A stretch of DNA of 64,000 nt from Qingrenia yutianensis (GTDB lineage: Bacteria; Bacillota; Clostridia; UMGS1810), in assembly GCF_014385105.1 (NCBI RefSeq), contig NZ_JACRTE010000005.1:140915-204914 (forward strand). The letters are read 5' to 3'. The notes beneath the pieces are model-generated. The model made no database searches and was not told the origin of the DNA. It saw nothing but the letters and a program-made list of their open reading frames with translations. Position numbers and translations under genes: made by a program. Shown here piece after piece: positions 1 to 8,948 of this stretch (the stretch's first letter is position 1; every line of letters begins with the position of its first letter).

Positions 1-999
1 GTTTTGCGTGACGGGGTGTTCCATAGGATACTGCGCAAGTTCGGTGCGGTGGTCAAGCTCGTTTATATGCACAATACCGCGCATTTTAAGAGAGTCGGTT
101 GCAACCGTCACGCACGCGGAATTTTCAATCTGCCTGAAATCGTCGTACGACGCGGGCGCGAAAATCATATCTATATTTCCGCTGTCCCACACCCGTGCAA
201 AATCATTGACGTTCAAAAGGCTGTCTTTAAGGTTGTAATATCCGCCGAAAAGCCCGAGCGGTTTTTTATGATTTATCACCTTTTGCGCCTCTTTTGCAAA
301 AAACTCCGCCGTGATGTTTGCCCCTTGCGAGGCAAATTTCAAAAATTTGTATTCCTCGCTTTCGGGAGCGCGGAAAATTTCGCCGTTTTTCACTTCTTCG
401 GGAATTTCGGGGATTTTGTCACACTTTTTGCCGATATAATTTTCATACGCTTTTTTGGTGTTTTCATTATAATAGTTCGTGCCCGAAAACCACTCGGTAG
501 ACCGCCCCGCGGAAATTCCGTAACCCAAAATATCGTCGCCGTATGTATTTTCGCAGTATTTCAAAAATGTGCAAAGATACTCCGACGCGTCGTTTTTCCA
601 CTCCTCGTCATACGCGGAGGTATGCAGAAAATAAAAGCTTGAAAGCGAATTTTTATGCTTTTCCAGCCAAGCCTCGGGAGCGTCGAGCTGAATGAAAATT
701 ATAAATTTTGCGCCATGTGCAAATTTTTTAAACATTTCAATCTGCCTGTCAAAATTTTTGAAATTGTAAACGCCTTTGTCCTGCCACACACCGCCGTAGA
801 GCGAATACGGAACGTCCATACCGTTTAGCTGACCGGCAACCTGGATTTGAAAAACCTCAATCCCGGCGAGGTGCGCAAGCGACACGTTCGCAGGCGTGGG
901 GCGGAACGAACGGAACATACACGGCGAATATATTTTTTCGTCAAACTCAAAAAACGGATAGCCGTTTTTGTATATTATTTTTGTCCTTTTTGTGTTCAA
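1..999 (-). CDS. Beta-galactosidase-like glycoside hydrolase (partial, C-terminus beyond left edge)
   Basis: Translating the minus strand from a TTG at 997-999 gives 333 open codons that run off the window. A GGAGAG motif sits seven bases upstream and overlaps the end of the permease gene, so TTG is the likely start. The protein looks like a TIM-barrel glycosidase of the GH42/beta-galactosidase type: an N-terminal barrel strand region (residues 28-60), a QLDAPEAW segment near 104 and a GISAGRSTEW segment (161-170) whose Glu169 is a candidate acid/base. No signal peptide is seen, so it probably acts in the cytoplasm on imported oligosaccharides. It is the last visible gene of the sugar ABC operon. 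The family assignment is by pattern only and the substrate is unknown. Confidence 0.7.
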   Translation of the reverse strand, partial: MNTKRTKIIYKNGYPFFEFDEKIYSPCMFRSFRPTPANVSLAHLAGIEVFQIQVAGQLNGMDVPYSLYGGVWQDKGVYNFKNFDRQIEMFKKFAHGAKFIIFIQLDAPEAWLEKHKNSLSSFYFLHTSAYDEEWKNDASEYLCTFLKYCENTYGDDILGYGISAGRSTEWFSGTNYYNENTKKAYENYIGKKCDKIPEIPEEVKNGEIFRAPESEEYKFLKFASQGANITAEFFAKEAQKVINHKKPLGLFGGYYNLKDSLLNVNDFARVWDSGNIDMIFAPASYDDFRQIENSACVTVATDSLKMRGIVHINELDHRTELAQYPMEHPVTQN

Positions 1000-1010
1000 G
1001 GCAATCTCTC

Positions 1011-1892
1011 CTAACCTTTAATTCCGCTTAAAGTAAAGCCCTGAATTATGTATTTCTGGAAGAAAATAAACAAAATCGTGGGCGGTAAAATCGAGAACGA
1101 CAAAAGCAAAACCAATTCGTCGAGCGGAATGAGGTTTTGAATTGAGAAAAGTTCCACCATTACCGTTATTCTCTCTTTGTCGCGCAGAACAAGATACGGC
1201 CAGAAAAAGTCGGACCAAGCCTCGCGCAGTGTGAGAATAACCATTGTAACCACAACGGGTATGCAAAGCGGAAGTATGATTTTGGGGATAATTTTAAACT
1301 CACCGCACCCGTCTATGCGCGCCGCCTCGATAAGCGCCTGAGGCAAGCCATCGAAAAAGCTTTTGAACACAATTATTTTAAACGCGCTCGCGCCGTACAT
1401 TATCCACATCGGAATATTTGTGTTGATAAGGTTAACGTTAAGCACGGGAAAGTTTAAAATGTTTTTATAAACCGGCACCATTGCGGTTGCGTTTGGCACC
1501 ATAAGCGAAAATGTAATGAGCATAAGCACAAGTTTTATGCCCTTCGGCTTAAGGCGCGAAATAACATAGCCTGCAAGACCGTTCATAACCACCGCCGTTA
1601 CAATACAGCCGAGAGTTAAAACTATGGTGTTTATGTAGTATTTCACAAACGAATATTTGTTCCAAACGTCGGCTATTTTTCCGGCGTTAAAGCTTCTCGG
1701 TATAATCGTGGGAGGCATTGCGTAAAACTCTTTAACGTCCTTTACCGCGGAGAGCATAACCCATATCGGCGGAAAAAGACACACAAAGGCAACCAGAATA
1801 AGAAAAGCAAATATCACCCAATACATAACTCTGTATTTTGGTTTTTTGATGTCTATAGAGCTTATAAGCCCCATTTTGTTTTTGTACTGCAT
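1011..1892 (-). CDS. Carbohydrate ABC transporter permease, MalG/LacG type
   Basis: This 293-residue integral membrane protein has six predicted hydrophobic segments, the first at about residues 22-46. The cytoplasmic EAA loop is at about 186-206 (ALIEAARIDGCGEFKIIPKIILP), the coupling site for the ATPase. The C-terminus IQGFTLSGIKG is typical of the MalG/LacG branch of CUT1 sugar transporters. A strong AAGGAGG site precedes the ATG. It follows the partner permease by about 20 bases and precedes the glycosidase by a few bases, so the genes are co-transcribed. No ATPase gene is present nearby; in Firmicutes such systems usually share an MsmX-type ATPase encoded elsewhere. Confidence 0.93.
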   Translation of the reverse strand: MQYKNKMGLISSIDIKKPKYRVMYWVIFAFLILVAFVCLFPPIWVMLSAVKDVKEFYAMPPTIIPRSFNAGKIADVWNKYSFVKYYINTIVLTLGCIVTAVVMNGLAGYVISRLKPKGIKLVLMLITFSLMVPNATAMVPVYKNILNFPVLNVNLINTNIPMWIMYGASAFKIIVFKSFFDGLPQALIEAARIDGCGEFKIIPKIILPLCIPVVVTMVILTLREAWSDFFWPYLVLRDKERITVMVELFSIQNLIPLDELVLLLSFSILPPTILFIFFQKYIIQGFTLSGIKG

Positions 1893-1911
1893 TAAAATTT
1901 TCCTCCTTTCT

Positions 1912-2829
1912 TCAGTCTTTCGCCTTTGTCATTTTAAAGTAAACAATACTGCCTGCAATGAGTATAAGGCACACGATAACGCTTAAAGCGTTCGCCTTGT
2001 CCATAGCGCCGTTGCTGAACATATAGTTATACGTCAGCATCATAACGGTTGTGGACGCCTCGTTCGGACCTCCGCCCGTCATAGCGAGCGGTTTTTCAAA
2101 GCTTTGGAACACGCCGAGTATCTGCATAATTGCCATAACCCTTACAAGCGAGCTTAAATGCGGAAGTGTTATGTGGCGCAGTTTTTTGAAAAATCCCGCG
2201 CCGTCTATTGCCGCCGCCTCATAGAGCGCCAAGTCGACCGACTGCAAATCGGCAAGATACAAAATCGTTGTGGGTCCGAAACCGCTCCAGGTTGTTACAA
2301 CCGTGATTATCGGAATCGTTATCCGCGCGTCCTGAAGCCACTGGCTCGCAGGAAGGTGAAGATAACCCAAAATAACGTTTAAAAATCCGTCCGTGCCCGG
2401 TTCAAGCAATATTTTCCACATAATCGCGGTTACCATTCCGGGGATTATCGCCGGGAAATACACCGAAAATCTGAAAAATCCCTTGCAGTGCACCAGCTCG
2501 TTTAGCATAATCGCAAGAATTATCGGAATGGGAAGTCCGATTAAAAGCGACCAAAACGTGTATTTGCACGAATTGAGCATTGCTTTTGAAAGCGACGAGT
2601 CGGACAAAACGTCTTTGAAATTTTTAAGTCCGACAAATTCTTTTATTTCAAATCCCTGTGTTTTGAAAAATGCCAGTATTCCACTCGATATAAACGGTTG
2701 CCAGTTAAATACAATAAACCCGATAAGCGCGGGCGCTATCAAAACCCACGCAACCAAATCTTTGCGCACGGTGAGGACAGATTTTAAAAAAGGATTTTTT
2801 CTGTTTTGCAAAATTGATTTATCTGTCAT
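1912..2829 (-). CDS. Carbohydrate ABC transporter permease, MalF/LacF/UgpA type
   Basis: The 305-residue protein starts with a basic cytoplasmic tail followed by a hydrophobic helix at about residues 28-45. The EAA loop is near residues 203-222 (LYEAAAIDGAGFFKKLRHITLP), and the GGGP motif (MTGGGPNEASTT) near 251-262 is characteristic of CUT1 F-type permeases. It lies between the solute-binding protein gene and the second permease gene with very short spacers, so it forms the heterodimeric channel with its neighbour. The sugar transported cannot be read from the sequence; the adjacent GH28-like gene suggests a pectin-derived oligosaccharide. Confidence 0.93.
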   Translation of the reverse strand: MTDKSILQNRKNPFLKSVLTVRKDLVAWVLIAPALIGFIVFNWQPFISSGILAFFKTQGFEIKEFVGLKNFKDVLSDSSLSKAMLNSCKYTFWSLLIGLPIPIILAIMLNELVHCKGFFRFSVYFPAIIPGMVTAIMWKILLEPGTDGFLNVILGYLHLPASQWLQDARITIPIITVVTTWSGFGPTTILYLADLQSVDLALYEAAAIDGAGFFKKLRHITLPHLSSLVRVMAIMQILGVFQSFEKPLAMTGGGPNEASTTVMMLTYNYMFSNGAMDKANALSVIVCLILIAGSIVYFKMTKAKD

Positions 2830-2844
2830 ATTTTTTCCTCTTTC

Positions 2845-4236
2845 CTACTGTTTGTCAAGATAATCCTTCTGGAACGTTTCGCTCGCGTCGTGAATGATTT
2901 TCGCGCAGTCCGCGTTCGGGTCGGTAAGAACGTTTTGCATAGCGGTTGACAAAAGCGCATACAAATTCTGTGCGCAAACGGGTTCCTCCTGCTGAATTTT
3001 AACCGTGTCGGGGTATGCGTTTGTCCAGTACAAAGGATTGGCGTTGCTGTATTTTTTGTAAAGCGCGTCGTCTATCGAGGTGCGCTCTTTGTTAACCCAA
3101 AGTTTTAACGATTTCGGCACTACAAGCTTATCTGCGGCGATGTCCGCTTTGAGCGACTCCTCAAGCTTTGTTTCGTAGTCTTTGCCCACGTTCGGGGTAA
3201 TTCCCAAAAATTCAAACCATTTGAATGCCGCGTCAACCTGTTTTTCGTCGGTATTGTTTGAGAACATATAAATGTCGCCGCCGACCTGTGATACCTGTGC
3301 GGACGGACCTTTCATAACTGGACCGTATGCGATTGCGTCCTTGTCGGTTTTATATTTCGTCACGATGGACGCAGGCGCGGATTCCGCCAATATGCACATA
3401 CCTATTCTGTCGGTCGCAAGAAGTTTTTGCAGTTCGTTAGAGTCGATAAGCACGTTTGACGCAAAAACGCCGTGCTTCCATTTTAAATCCTTAATATATT
3501 CAAGCGCCGCAACAGCCTCGGGTGTGTCAAACGTTGACACCCATTTGCCGTCGGGCTTTTGCTCCATAAATTTAACGCCGTACGACCACGCAATGTTCAT
3601 AAACGCCCAGCCGCCCTCTTTGTTTGCGGTCTGAATTGCATAACCGGGGATACCTGTTTTTTCTTTTATGATTTTCGCCGTTTCAACAAGCTCGTCATAC
3701 GTTGTCGGAAGCTTTAACGAACCGTCGGAATTTACAAGTCCGGCTTTTTTAAACACGTTAACATTGTACGCCATACCTATCATATATCCCGAATACGGCA
3801 CACCGTAATATTTTCCGTCTTTCATAGAAATTTTCATAATGTCGGGGTTTATGCCCTTGTCATAGCCGTATTCCGTCACCGCTTTTGTGATGTCGAGCGC
3901 ATAACCTGCGTTTATAATCTGCTGAGGCTCGGTGAACGGCTTTCTGTAAACGTTGGGGAGCTGGTTTGTCGCCGCAAGAACCATAAAGTTGTCAATTCCG
4001 TAGCCCTCCTCGTCGGGGATAATGGTGATGTTGGGATAAAGCTTTTTCATTTGGTCAAGATATGTATCATACAGCGCGTGTCTTTCCGCGTCGGTTTCGC
4101 TGTTGGGCCAATAGCTGATTGTAACCGACACACTGTCGTCGTCCGAGTTGACTTTTTTCACTCCGCCGCCGCATCCGCTTAATGTGAGCGACGCGATAAG
4201 AACTGCCGAGCATAACGGTAATAAATGTTTTTTCAT
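2845..4236 (-). CDS. Extracellular solute-binding lipoprotein of the sugar ABC transporter
   Basis: This is the family 1 substrate-binding protein of the transporter. I place the start at the ATG at 4234-4236, which follows an AAGGAAGGG site and begins a clear lipoprotein signal (MKKHLLPLC, hydrophobic core, LSGC lipobox with Cys22); an in-frame open stretch extends 19 codons upstream but looks untranslated. The mature protein has the usual two-lobed SBP features, including ISYWPNSETDAERHALYD near the N-terminus. At 464 residues it has normal length. It should be anchored to the outer face of the membrane and deliver oligosaccharide to the two permeases downstream. Confidence 0.93.
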   Translation of the reverse strand: MKKHLLPLCSAVLIASLTLSGCGGGVKKVNSDDDSVSVTISYWPNSETDAERHALYDTYLDQMKKLYPNITIIPDEEGYGIDNFMVLAATNQLPNVYRKPFTEPQQIINAGYALDITKAVTEYGYDKGINPDIMKISMKDGKYYGVPYSGYMIGMAYNVNVFKKAGLVNSDGSLKLPTTYDELVETAKIIKEKTGIPGYAIQTANKEGGWAFMNIAWSYGVKFMEQKPDGKWVSTFDTPEAVAALEYIKDLKWKHGVFASNVLIDSNELQKLLATDRIGMCILAESAPASIVTKYKTDKDAIAYGPVMKGPSAQVSQVGGDIYMFSNNTDEKQVDAAFKWFEFLGITPNVGKDYETKLEESLKADIAADKLVVPKSLKLWVNKERTSIDDALYKKYSNANPLYWTNAYPDTVKIQQEEPVCAQNLYALLSTAMQNVLTDPNADCAKIIHDASETFQKDYLDKQ

Positions 4237-4272
4237 AATTTTCCCTTCCTTTTTGTAAGATTTCGTATTTTT

Positions 4273-4302
4273 ATTATAAGTCTTAAAACACATAAAAGTC
4301 CA
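4273..4302 (-). promoter_or_regulatory. Probable sigma-A promoter of the sugar transporter genes
   Basis: On the minus strand a TGGACT box (4297-4302) and a TATAAT box (4273-4278) are separated by 18 bases, about 40 bases upstream of the binding-protein start. The -10 is perfect and the -35 matches four of six. It would let the transporter be expressed separately from the GH28-like gene upstream. Confidence 0.55.
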
Positions 4303-4338
4303 TTTTCTGTTTTTTGAAACGGCTATCAGTTTTTTGTT

Positions 4339-5709
4339 TTATATGCTTTCGCACTCAAATTTACCGTCGCTTTTCCGCACTGTTATGCCGTTTTTGTGAT
4401 ATTGCGACACAACGTTTTCGAGCGTGATTTCATTTTTGTCCTGCCAGCTTAAAATTAGCGGATTTGATGTGTTATTTTTAATTTCAACATTTTTAAGCGT
4501 GATATTTTCAAAGTTGTTTATGTGCATAAATGCCGTGTTTTCAAATCCTTTTCTAAACGACACCGACAAATTTGTCATTTTAAAGTTTATTTTTTCGTCC
4601 GCACTGCCGTAGCACACAAGGGGCATAGATATGTTTTCGGCTTTTATATTATCAAACTCAAACGACAAAAGCGGTGCGCCCTTTTGCCACGTTTCGTTGC
4701 CCGAATAATTGTAATGAAAAAGACGGTCGGCAAAATTTATTCCGCACTCACGCACAATTATGTTTCCGGGCTTTGTATCTATCGGAAAAGCAATGTCCGC
4801 ATAATATGTAAACGCGCTGAGCATATTTTTGCGCGCGTTTGATGCGTCGCTTATTTTTCCGCTCATTTTTTCTTCTTTTGTAAGACCTTTGCGGAAACAG
4901 TATCTGCACGGTCCGAAGATTTTGCATTTTTCAATCACCGCATTCGTTGCACCGAGGCGCATTGCACTGCAAGCGGAATTGAGGACGCAGTTTTTCACAT
5001 AATAGTTGACGTTTGCAAAGCCTGCAAGGCAGTCATCACCCGTGTAAAACTCACAGTTTTCAATGATCACGTTTCGGCACACTTTCGTGTGAAATCCGTC
5101 GTGGCCCGCAAGCACGGTGACACCGCGCACATACACATTTTCGCAAAAATGGAGATTGTGCGCCCAGTTGCCCGAATTTTTGACAGTGTAACACTCAAAC
5201 CGAACGTTTTTGCAATACCAAAAGCTTATTCCGTGAGGTCCGCGGTATTGCTCCTCGTTTTTTTCGTCGTAACAGTCGCGCCCGTCGATATATGAGCCGT
5301 CCTCGCCGATAATTCCGCAGTTTTCGGCAAAAATTCCGCGTATTATACCGTTATTCCATCTGCTCCCGACGGTGCGCATAAATGTGTAGTCGCGATTCGG
5401 TATACCGGGCGGCTGCCAAAGCTTATTTGTGATGTATTTTTCGTCAAGCGGTTCGGTTTTGTCGTCTAAAAAGTTAAAATAATCGTTGGGATTCCGCGAG
5501 CCGATAAGATGCGCATTTTTCAAAAGGTGAATGTAAACGTTGCTCCTTATCCGTATGTCGCCGATAATATAGTCGCCCTCGGGGATTACAACCTCGCCTC
5601 CGCCCGATTTAAAACACTCGTCCACAGCGCGCTGAATGTATTCGCTTTGATTTTCGCCCGTGCCCGAAACGGCGCCGAAATCCAAAACCGAAAATTTACG
5701 TTTCTCCAT
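4339..5709 (-). CDS. GH28-like right-handed beta-helix enzyme (polygalacturonase/rhamnogalacturonase family)
   Basis: The 456-residue protein opens with a DFGAVSGTGENQSEYIQRAVDEC segment and a GGGEVVIPEGDY segment, the usual start of pectin-lyase-fold glycosidases. The core shows repeated strand-turn units such as CRNVIIENCEFYTGDDCLAG; the GDD aspartates near residue 225 and the preceding GHDGFH correspond to catalytic positions of GH28. No signal peptide is visible, so it probably acts inside the cell on imported galacturonide or rhamnogalacturonan oligomers. An AAAGGAG site precedes the ATG. It heads the operon with the sugar transporter. Exact substrate and family membership are inference. 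Confidence 0.8.
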   Translation of the reverse strand: MEKRKFSVLDFGAVSGTGENQSEYIQRAVDECFKSGGGEVVIPEGDYIIGDIRIRSNVYIHLLKNAHLIGSRNPNDYFNFLDDKTEPLDEKYITNKLWQPPGIPNRDYTFMRTVGSRWNNGIIRGIFAENCGIIGEDGSYIDGRDCYDEKNEEQYRGPHGISFWYCKNVRFECYTVKNSGNWAHNLHFCENVYVRGVTVLAGHDGFHTKVCRNVIIENCEFYTGDDCLAGFANVNYYVKNCVLNSACSAMRLGATNAVIEKCKIFGPCRYCFRKGLTKEEKMSGKISDASNARKNMLSAFTYYADIAFPIDTKPGNIIVRECGINFADRLFHYNYSGNETWQKGAPLLSFEFDNIKAENISMPLVCYGSADEKINFKMTNLSVSFRKGFENTAFMHINNFENITLKNVEIKNNTSNPLILSWQDKNEITLENVVSQYHKNGITVRKSDGKFECESI

Positions 5710-5751
5710 ATTTTTCTCCTTTGCCTTTTTCGTCTGTTTTCGTCTGATTTA

Positions 5752-5781
5752 ATTATAAAACCGTGCGTAATTTAACGTCAA
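5752..5781 (-). promoter_or_regulatory. Sigma-A promoter of the pectin/sugar operon
   Basis: Minus strand TTGACG (5776-5781) and a perfect TATAAT (5752-5757), 18 bases apart, lie about 45 bases upstream of the GH28-like gene. I see no obvious operator palindrome around it. Confidence 0.65.
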
Positions 5782-5864
5782 CTGTATGTTTTTACCATAG
5801 TATTCCGTTTTTAGATTTTCATATAAACTGTTTTTAATCGGAATTATCAGAATTTTGTTTTTGC

Positions 5865-5895
5865 ATAAAAATAACGCACTGCATACCGCAGTGCG
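5865..5895 (-). terminator. Intrinsic terminator of the SLH-deacetylase gene
   Basis: An 8-bp perfect stem (CGCACTGC at 5875-5882 with GCAGTGCG at 5888-5895, 5-nt loop) is followed on the minus strand by a U-rich tract. It lies just after the deacetylase stop codon. Confidence 0.75.
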
Positions 5896-5914
5896 CTGTT
5901 GTTGATTGTATATT

Positions 5915-7474
5915 TTATTTATCACCGATTTCAAATGCTTTCACGGTATAGCCGTGATAACGGAAATCGTCAATCACATCTCCCAAAATCTCGGTGTTGG
6001 TTTTCGACACCGCGTGCAGAAGAAAAATTCCTCCGCCGTGTATTTTTTTGGTCACAAGGCTTTTTGCATACGAAACATCGGGCTGATTGTCGGTGAGCCA
6101 ATCGCGGTACGCAAAACTCCAGAGCATTGTTTTATATCCCAGCATATTTGCGATTGCAAGGCTTTTTTCGCTGTATTCGCCCATCGGCGGTCTAAAAAGA
6201 TACATCTCATACCCAAAATTTTCGCGGACGTATTTATGCAGACTTATAATTTCGTTTGCACAGTCGGCATTTGAAAGAGTCGGCATAGAATGGTGGTTTG
6301 CGCTGTGATTTCCCACAACGTGTCCCTCGTCAATCATTCTGCGGATAAGTCCGTGATTTTTCACCGCGTAGTCCATTGTGATAAAAAACACCGCCGTGCA
6401 GTTTTTCTCTTTTAAAACGTCCAGAATTTTGGACGTATAGCCGTTTTCGTAACCCTCGTCAAAAGTAAGATAAATTTTGTCGCTCTTTTCGCCTATAAAA
6501 AGCGCGCCGAGGTCTTTGTATTTCTCCTGCAAATTAACCGCCGTTGCCGGACGGTTGTCCGCATCGGTGTTATTGCCCTGACCGTAGCCGTTCTTGACGC
6601 CCGAAAGACCTGAAATTTTGTCAAACGAAAGGGGCAAATCAACTTTGTTATTGTAAAATTTCACCTTTTCGTCGCCGATATATCTCACACCGCCCGACGT
6701 CACGAAATTAAGCTTCAAATCGCAGTCCGCTTTTTTCGCGAGGACGATTATATCACCGCTTGCGTCAACGTTTGAAAGCTCGGCATTTTTCGCTCCGCCT
6801 CCGATAATTATGTTGCCGTCGACCGACATATCGCTCAAAATAACGCCGTCGCCGTTTATCACAATGCTTTTGTCACAGTTTATCGAAAATCTGCCGTTTC
6901 CGAGGTAGTCCGCAGAAATAAGCCTGTTTATGATATACACCGTTTCGGCGCGTGTTATAGGCTCGCGTAGGTCTGTGTTAAAAAACGAATTGGGGAGCGC
7001 AAAACGTTTTGCAACCGCGCTGACATATTCTTTCGCCCACGCGTCATAGCTTGCGTCGGCGTAAACATACTCCGTTTCACCGCCTATGTAAAACGCTTTT
7101 GCGATGAGGCAAACCGCCTCCTGCTTTGAAATATTGCCCGTCGGATAAATTTTTCCGTCACCGTCACCCTGCATAATGTTAAACTTGTTTAAGCACAAAA
7201 CCGCGTCGGTATACCAAGTGTCCGAAAGGTCTGAAAACGTGTTTTCGCTTTTGTCGGAAAGTGCAAAAAGACGGTTGAAAATCACTGCCGCCTCACCGCG
7301 TGTGATAAACCCGTCGGGATTGAATTTTCCGTCGTATCCCTCAATAATTTTACTGTCCGAAAGTTTTTCTATATCCTCCTTTGCCCAGTGCCCTTCAATA
7401 TCCGAATAGGAAGCACCGAAACAAAGCGTATTAAGCATAAAAACAAACACCAAAAAAGCGCATAATTTTTTCAT
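5915..7474 (-). CDS. SLH-domain polysaccharide (peptidoglycan) deacetylase, PdaA-like
   Basis: The 519-residue protein has a Sec signal peptide at residues 1-20, three S-layer homology repeats (about 22-62, 80-122 and 130-180) that bind secondary cell-wall polymer, a linker, and a C-terminal NodB deacetylase domain from about residue 325. The NodB motifs are TFDEGYENGYT (metal Asp motif in the DEGYENG form of PdaA), GNHSANHH (zinc histidines), FRPPMGEYS and LLHAVS. PdaA-type enzymes de-N-acetylate MurNAc on the way to muramic-delta-lactam in spore cortex, so a peptidoglycan substrate is more likely than chitin or xylan. A GGAGGGG site precedes the ATG. SLH modules on a PdaA-like domain are unusual compared with Bacillus PdaA. 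Confidence 0.87.
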   Translation of the reverse strand: MKKLCAFLVFVFMLNTLCFGASYSDIEGHWAKEDIEKLSDSKIIEGYDGKFNPDGFITRGEAAVIFNRLFALSDKSENTFSDLSDTWYTDAVLCLNKFNIMQGDGDGKIYPTGNISKQEAVCLIAKAFYIGGETEYVYADASYDAWAKEYVSAVAKRFALPNSFFNTDLREPITRAETVYIINRLISADYLGNGRFSINCDKSIVINGDGVILSDMSVDGNIIIGGGAKNAELSNVDASGDIIVLAKKADCDLKLNFVTSGGVRYIGDEKVKFYNNKVDLPLSFDKISGLSGVKNGYGQGNNTDADNRPATAVNLQEKYKDLGALFIGEKSDKIYLTFDEGYENGYTSKILDVLKEKNCTAVFFITMDYAVKNHGLIRRMIDEGHVVGNHSANHHSMPTLSNADCANEIISLHKYVRENFGYEMYLFRPPMGEYSEKSLAIANMLGYKTMLWSFAYRDWLTDNQPDVSYAKSLVTKKIHGGGIFLLHAVSKTNTEILGDVIDDFRYHGYTVKAFEIGDK

Positions 7475-7544
7475 CTTATCCCCTCCGAGATTATTTTAAC
7501 ATTTTAATAAAAAATATACAATACTTTTGCGAAAATTTATTATG

Positions 7545-7573
7545 TTGAAATTTATGGTAAATTGTGGTATAAT
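7545..7573 (+). promoter_or_regulatory. Sigma-A promoter of the mltG-pncB operon
   Basis: TTGAAA (7545-7550) and a perfect TATAAT (7568-7573) with a 17-base spacer lie about 34 bases upstream of the mltG GTG start. A TGG immediately before the -10 may act as a weak extended element. Confidence 0.75.
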
Positions 7574-7606
7574 ACTTATATATACGCAAAAATCGAGGTG
7601 AAATGA

Positions 7607-8593
7607 GTGAAAAAATTTATTTTTATCATTATAATCGCGCTTGCCGTTTTTGCGGTTTATCCGTATGCGTCGGAGTTTTTCGTAAAAACCGACAAAATCG
7701 GCGAGGACGTTGTTTTTACCGTTGCGAGCGGCGAAAACGCAAAGGACATTGCAAAAAATCTTAAGGCAAACGGGCTTATCAAAAACGAAATTCTGTTTTC
7801 GTTAAAGCTTAAAACCACAAATTCCGCAACAAAATTAAGGAGCGGAACGTTTAACCTTAACACGGGAATGAGCCTTTCAACAATCATAACAAAGCTTACA
7901 ACCGAGGGAGGAGGCGACAGTTTTACGCTTGTTGTTCCCGAGGGGTATTCTGCGGAGCAGATTGCACAAAAGCTTGAAAACGACGGCATTATGAGCGCGG
8001 ACGCGTTTTTGTCGGCAATGTCGGACGAATACGGTTATGATTTTATCAAAAAAATTCCCGACCGCGAGTTTAAATACAAACTTCAGGGATTTTTGTTTCC
8101 GCAGACCTACGAATTTTTCAAAACCGCAGCGGCGCACGAAATTATCGACACAATGCTGGGCGAATTTGAAAAACAGTATTCAAAAATCGGCGATATTAAA
8201 AACATAGACTACGACACCGTTGTTTTGGCGTCACTTGTGGAGCGCGAGGCAAAGCTTGATTCCGAGCGCGGAAAAATTGCCGGCGTTATAAAAAACAGGC
8301 TTAATGAAAATATGCTTCTGCAAATTGACGCAACGGTGGTTTATGCCATAACAAACGGGCTTTACAATGCGGACAAGGTTTACTACAAAGACCTTGAAAA
8401 TCCGTCGCCGTACAACACCTACAAATACAAAGGACTTCCCGTCGGCGCAATTTGCAACCCCGGTATAAAGTCATTAAAAGCGGCGCTTATGCCCGACATT
8501 CACAAGTATAAATTCTATCACACCGACGAAAATAAAAAGGACGGAAGCCATATTTTCACCGAAAATTATGACGAACATATGGCAAGCCAGTAA
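7607..8593 (+). CDS. mltG: Endolytic murein transglycosylase MltG (YceG family)
   Basis: The GTG start follows a GAGGTG site. The 328-residue protein has one N-terminal membrane helix (residues 2-20) and an extracytoplasmic YceG domain. LysM-like features appear at about 30-100 (DVVFTVASGENAKDIAKNL) and the catalytic glutamate is in the LASLVEREAK motif near residue 211. C-terminal motifs LPVGAICNPGIKSL and YKFYHTDENKKDGSHIF are diagnostic. MltG cleaves nascent glycan strands at the membrane and sets strand length. It is followed by a small conserved gene and pncB in the same direction. Confidence 0.95.
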   Translation: MKKFIFIIIIALAVFAVYPYASEFFVKTDKIGEDVVFTVASGENAKDIAKNLKANGLIKNEILFSLKLKTTNSATKLRSGTFNLNTGMSLSTIITKLTTEGGGDSFTLVVPEGYSAEQIAQKLENDGIMSADAFLSAMSDEYGYDFIKKIPDREFKYKLQGFLFPQTYEFFKTAAAHEIIDTMLGEFEKQYSKIGDIKNIDYDTVVLASLVEREAKLDSERGKIAGVIKNRLNENMLLQIDATVVYAITNGLYNADKVYYKDLENPSPYNTYKYKGLPVGAICNPGIKSLKAALMPDIHKYKFYHTDENKKDGSHIFTENYDEHMASQ

Positions 8594-8660
8594 ATTTTTC
8601 TTTACATATTGCGCAAAATATGGTAAACTGAAATGAGTATGATTTAAAGGAGCGATTTTT

Positions 8661-8945
8661 ATGGCGAAAAAGAAAACCGAGGAACAGACAGTTTTTTTAT
8701 ATAAAGGAATACCGCTTACAAGGCACGGCAACGTTATAATATACGGCGACGTTAATGACAAATATTATCTTCGTATGTCGGTGCTTAAAACAAAAACGGT
8801 GAAAGACGTTGAAATTCCGCAGTATATTTACATCGAGCTTATTTCGTCAAAAGACGACAAAACAGTGAAAAAAGCCGAGCGCGAGGATATGTACGAGGCG
8901 CTTGACATCGGCGGTTTTTGGCTTGCGGAGGCACTTGAGGGATAA
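8661..8945 (+). CDS. Conserved hypothetical protein, 94 residues
   Basis: An AAAGGAG site precedes the ATG, and the stop lies three bases before the pncB start, so translation is probably coupled to pncB. The product is a small charged cytoplasmic protein without signal or membrane segment: a lysine-rich N-terminus, then a predicted beta-rich core (LTRHGNVIIYGDVNDKYYL, IPQYIYIELIS) and an acidic C-terminal helix. I do not recognise a named family. A weak promoter-like pair (TTTACA, 17 bases, TAAACT, about 8602-8630) lies in the gap after mltG. Codon use matches the neighbours. Confidence 0.8.
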   Translation: MAKKKTEEQTVFLYKGIPLTRHGNVIIYGDVNDKYYLRMSVLKTKTVKDVEIPQYIYIELISSKDDKTVKKAEREDMYEALDIGGFWLAEALEG

Positions 8946-8948
8946 CTT

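Noticed and set aside
4..642. Long plus-strand open frame at the left edge
   Set aside because: The minus strand encodes a continuous glycosidase with a ribosome-binding site; the plus frame has no family signal and is a shadow. Many such antisense frames occur in the window because of the codon bias (for example minus 28734-30107 and plus 38163-39116).
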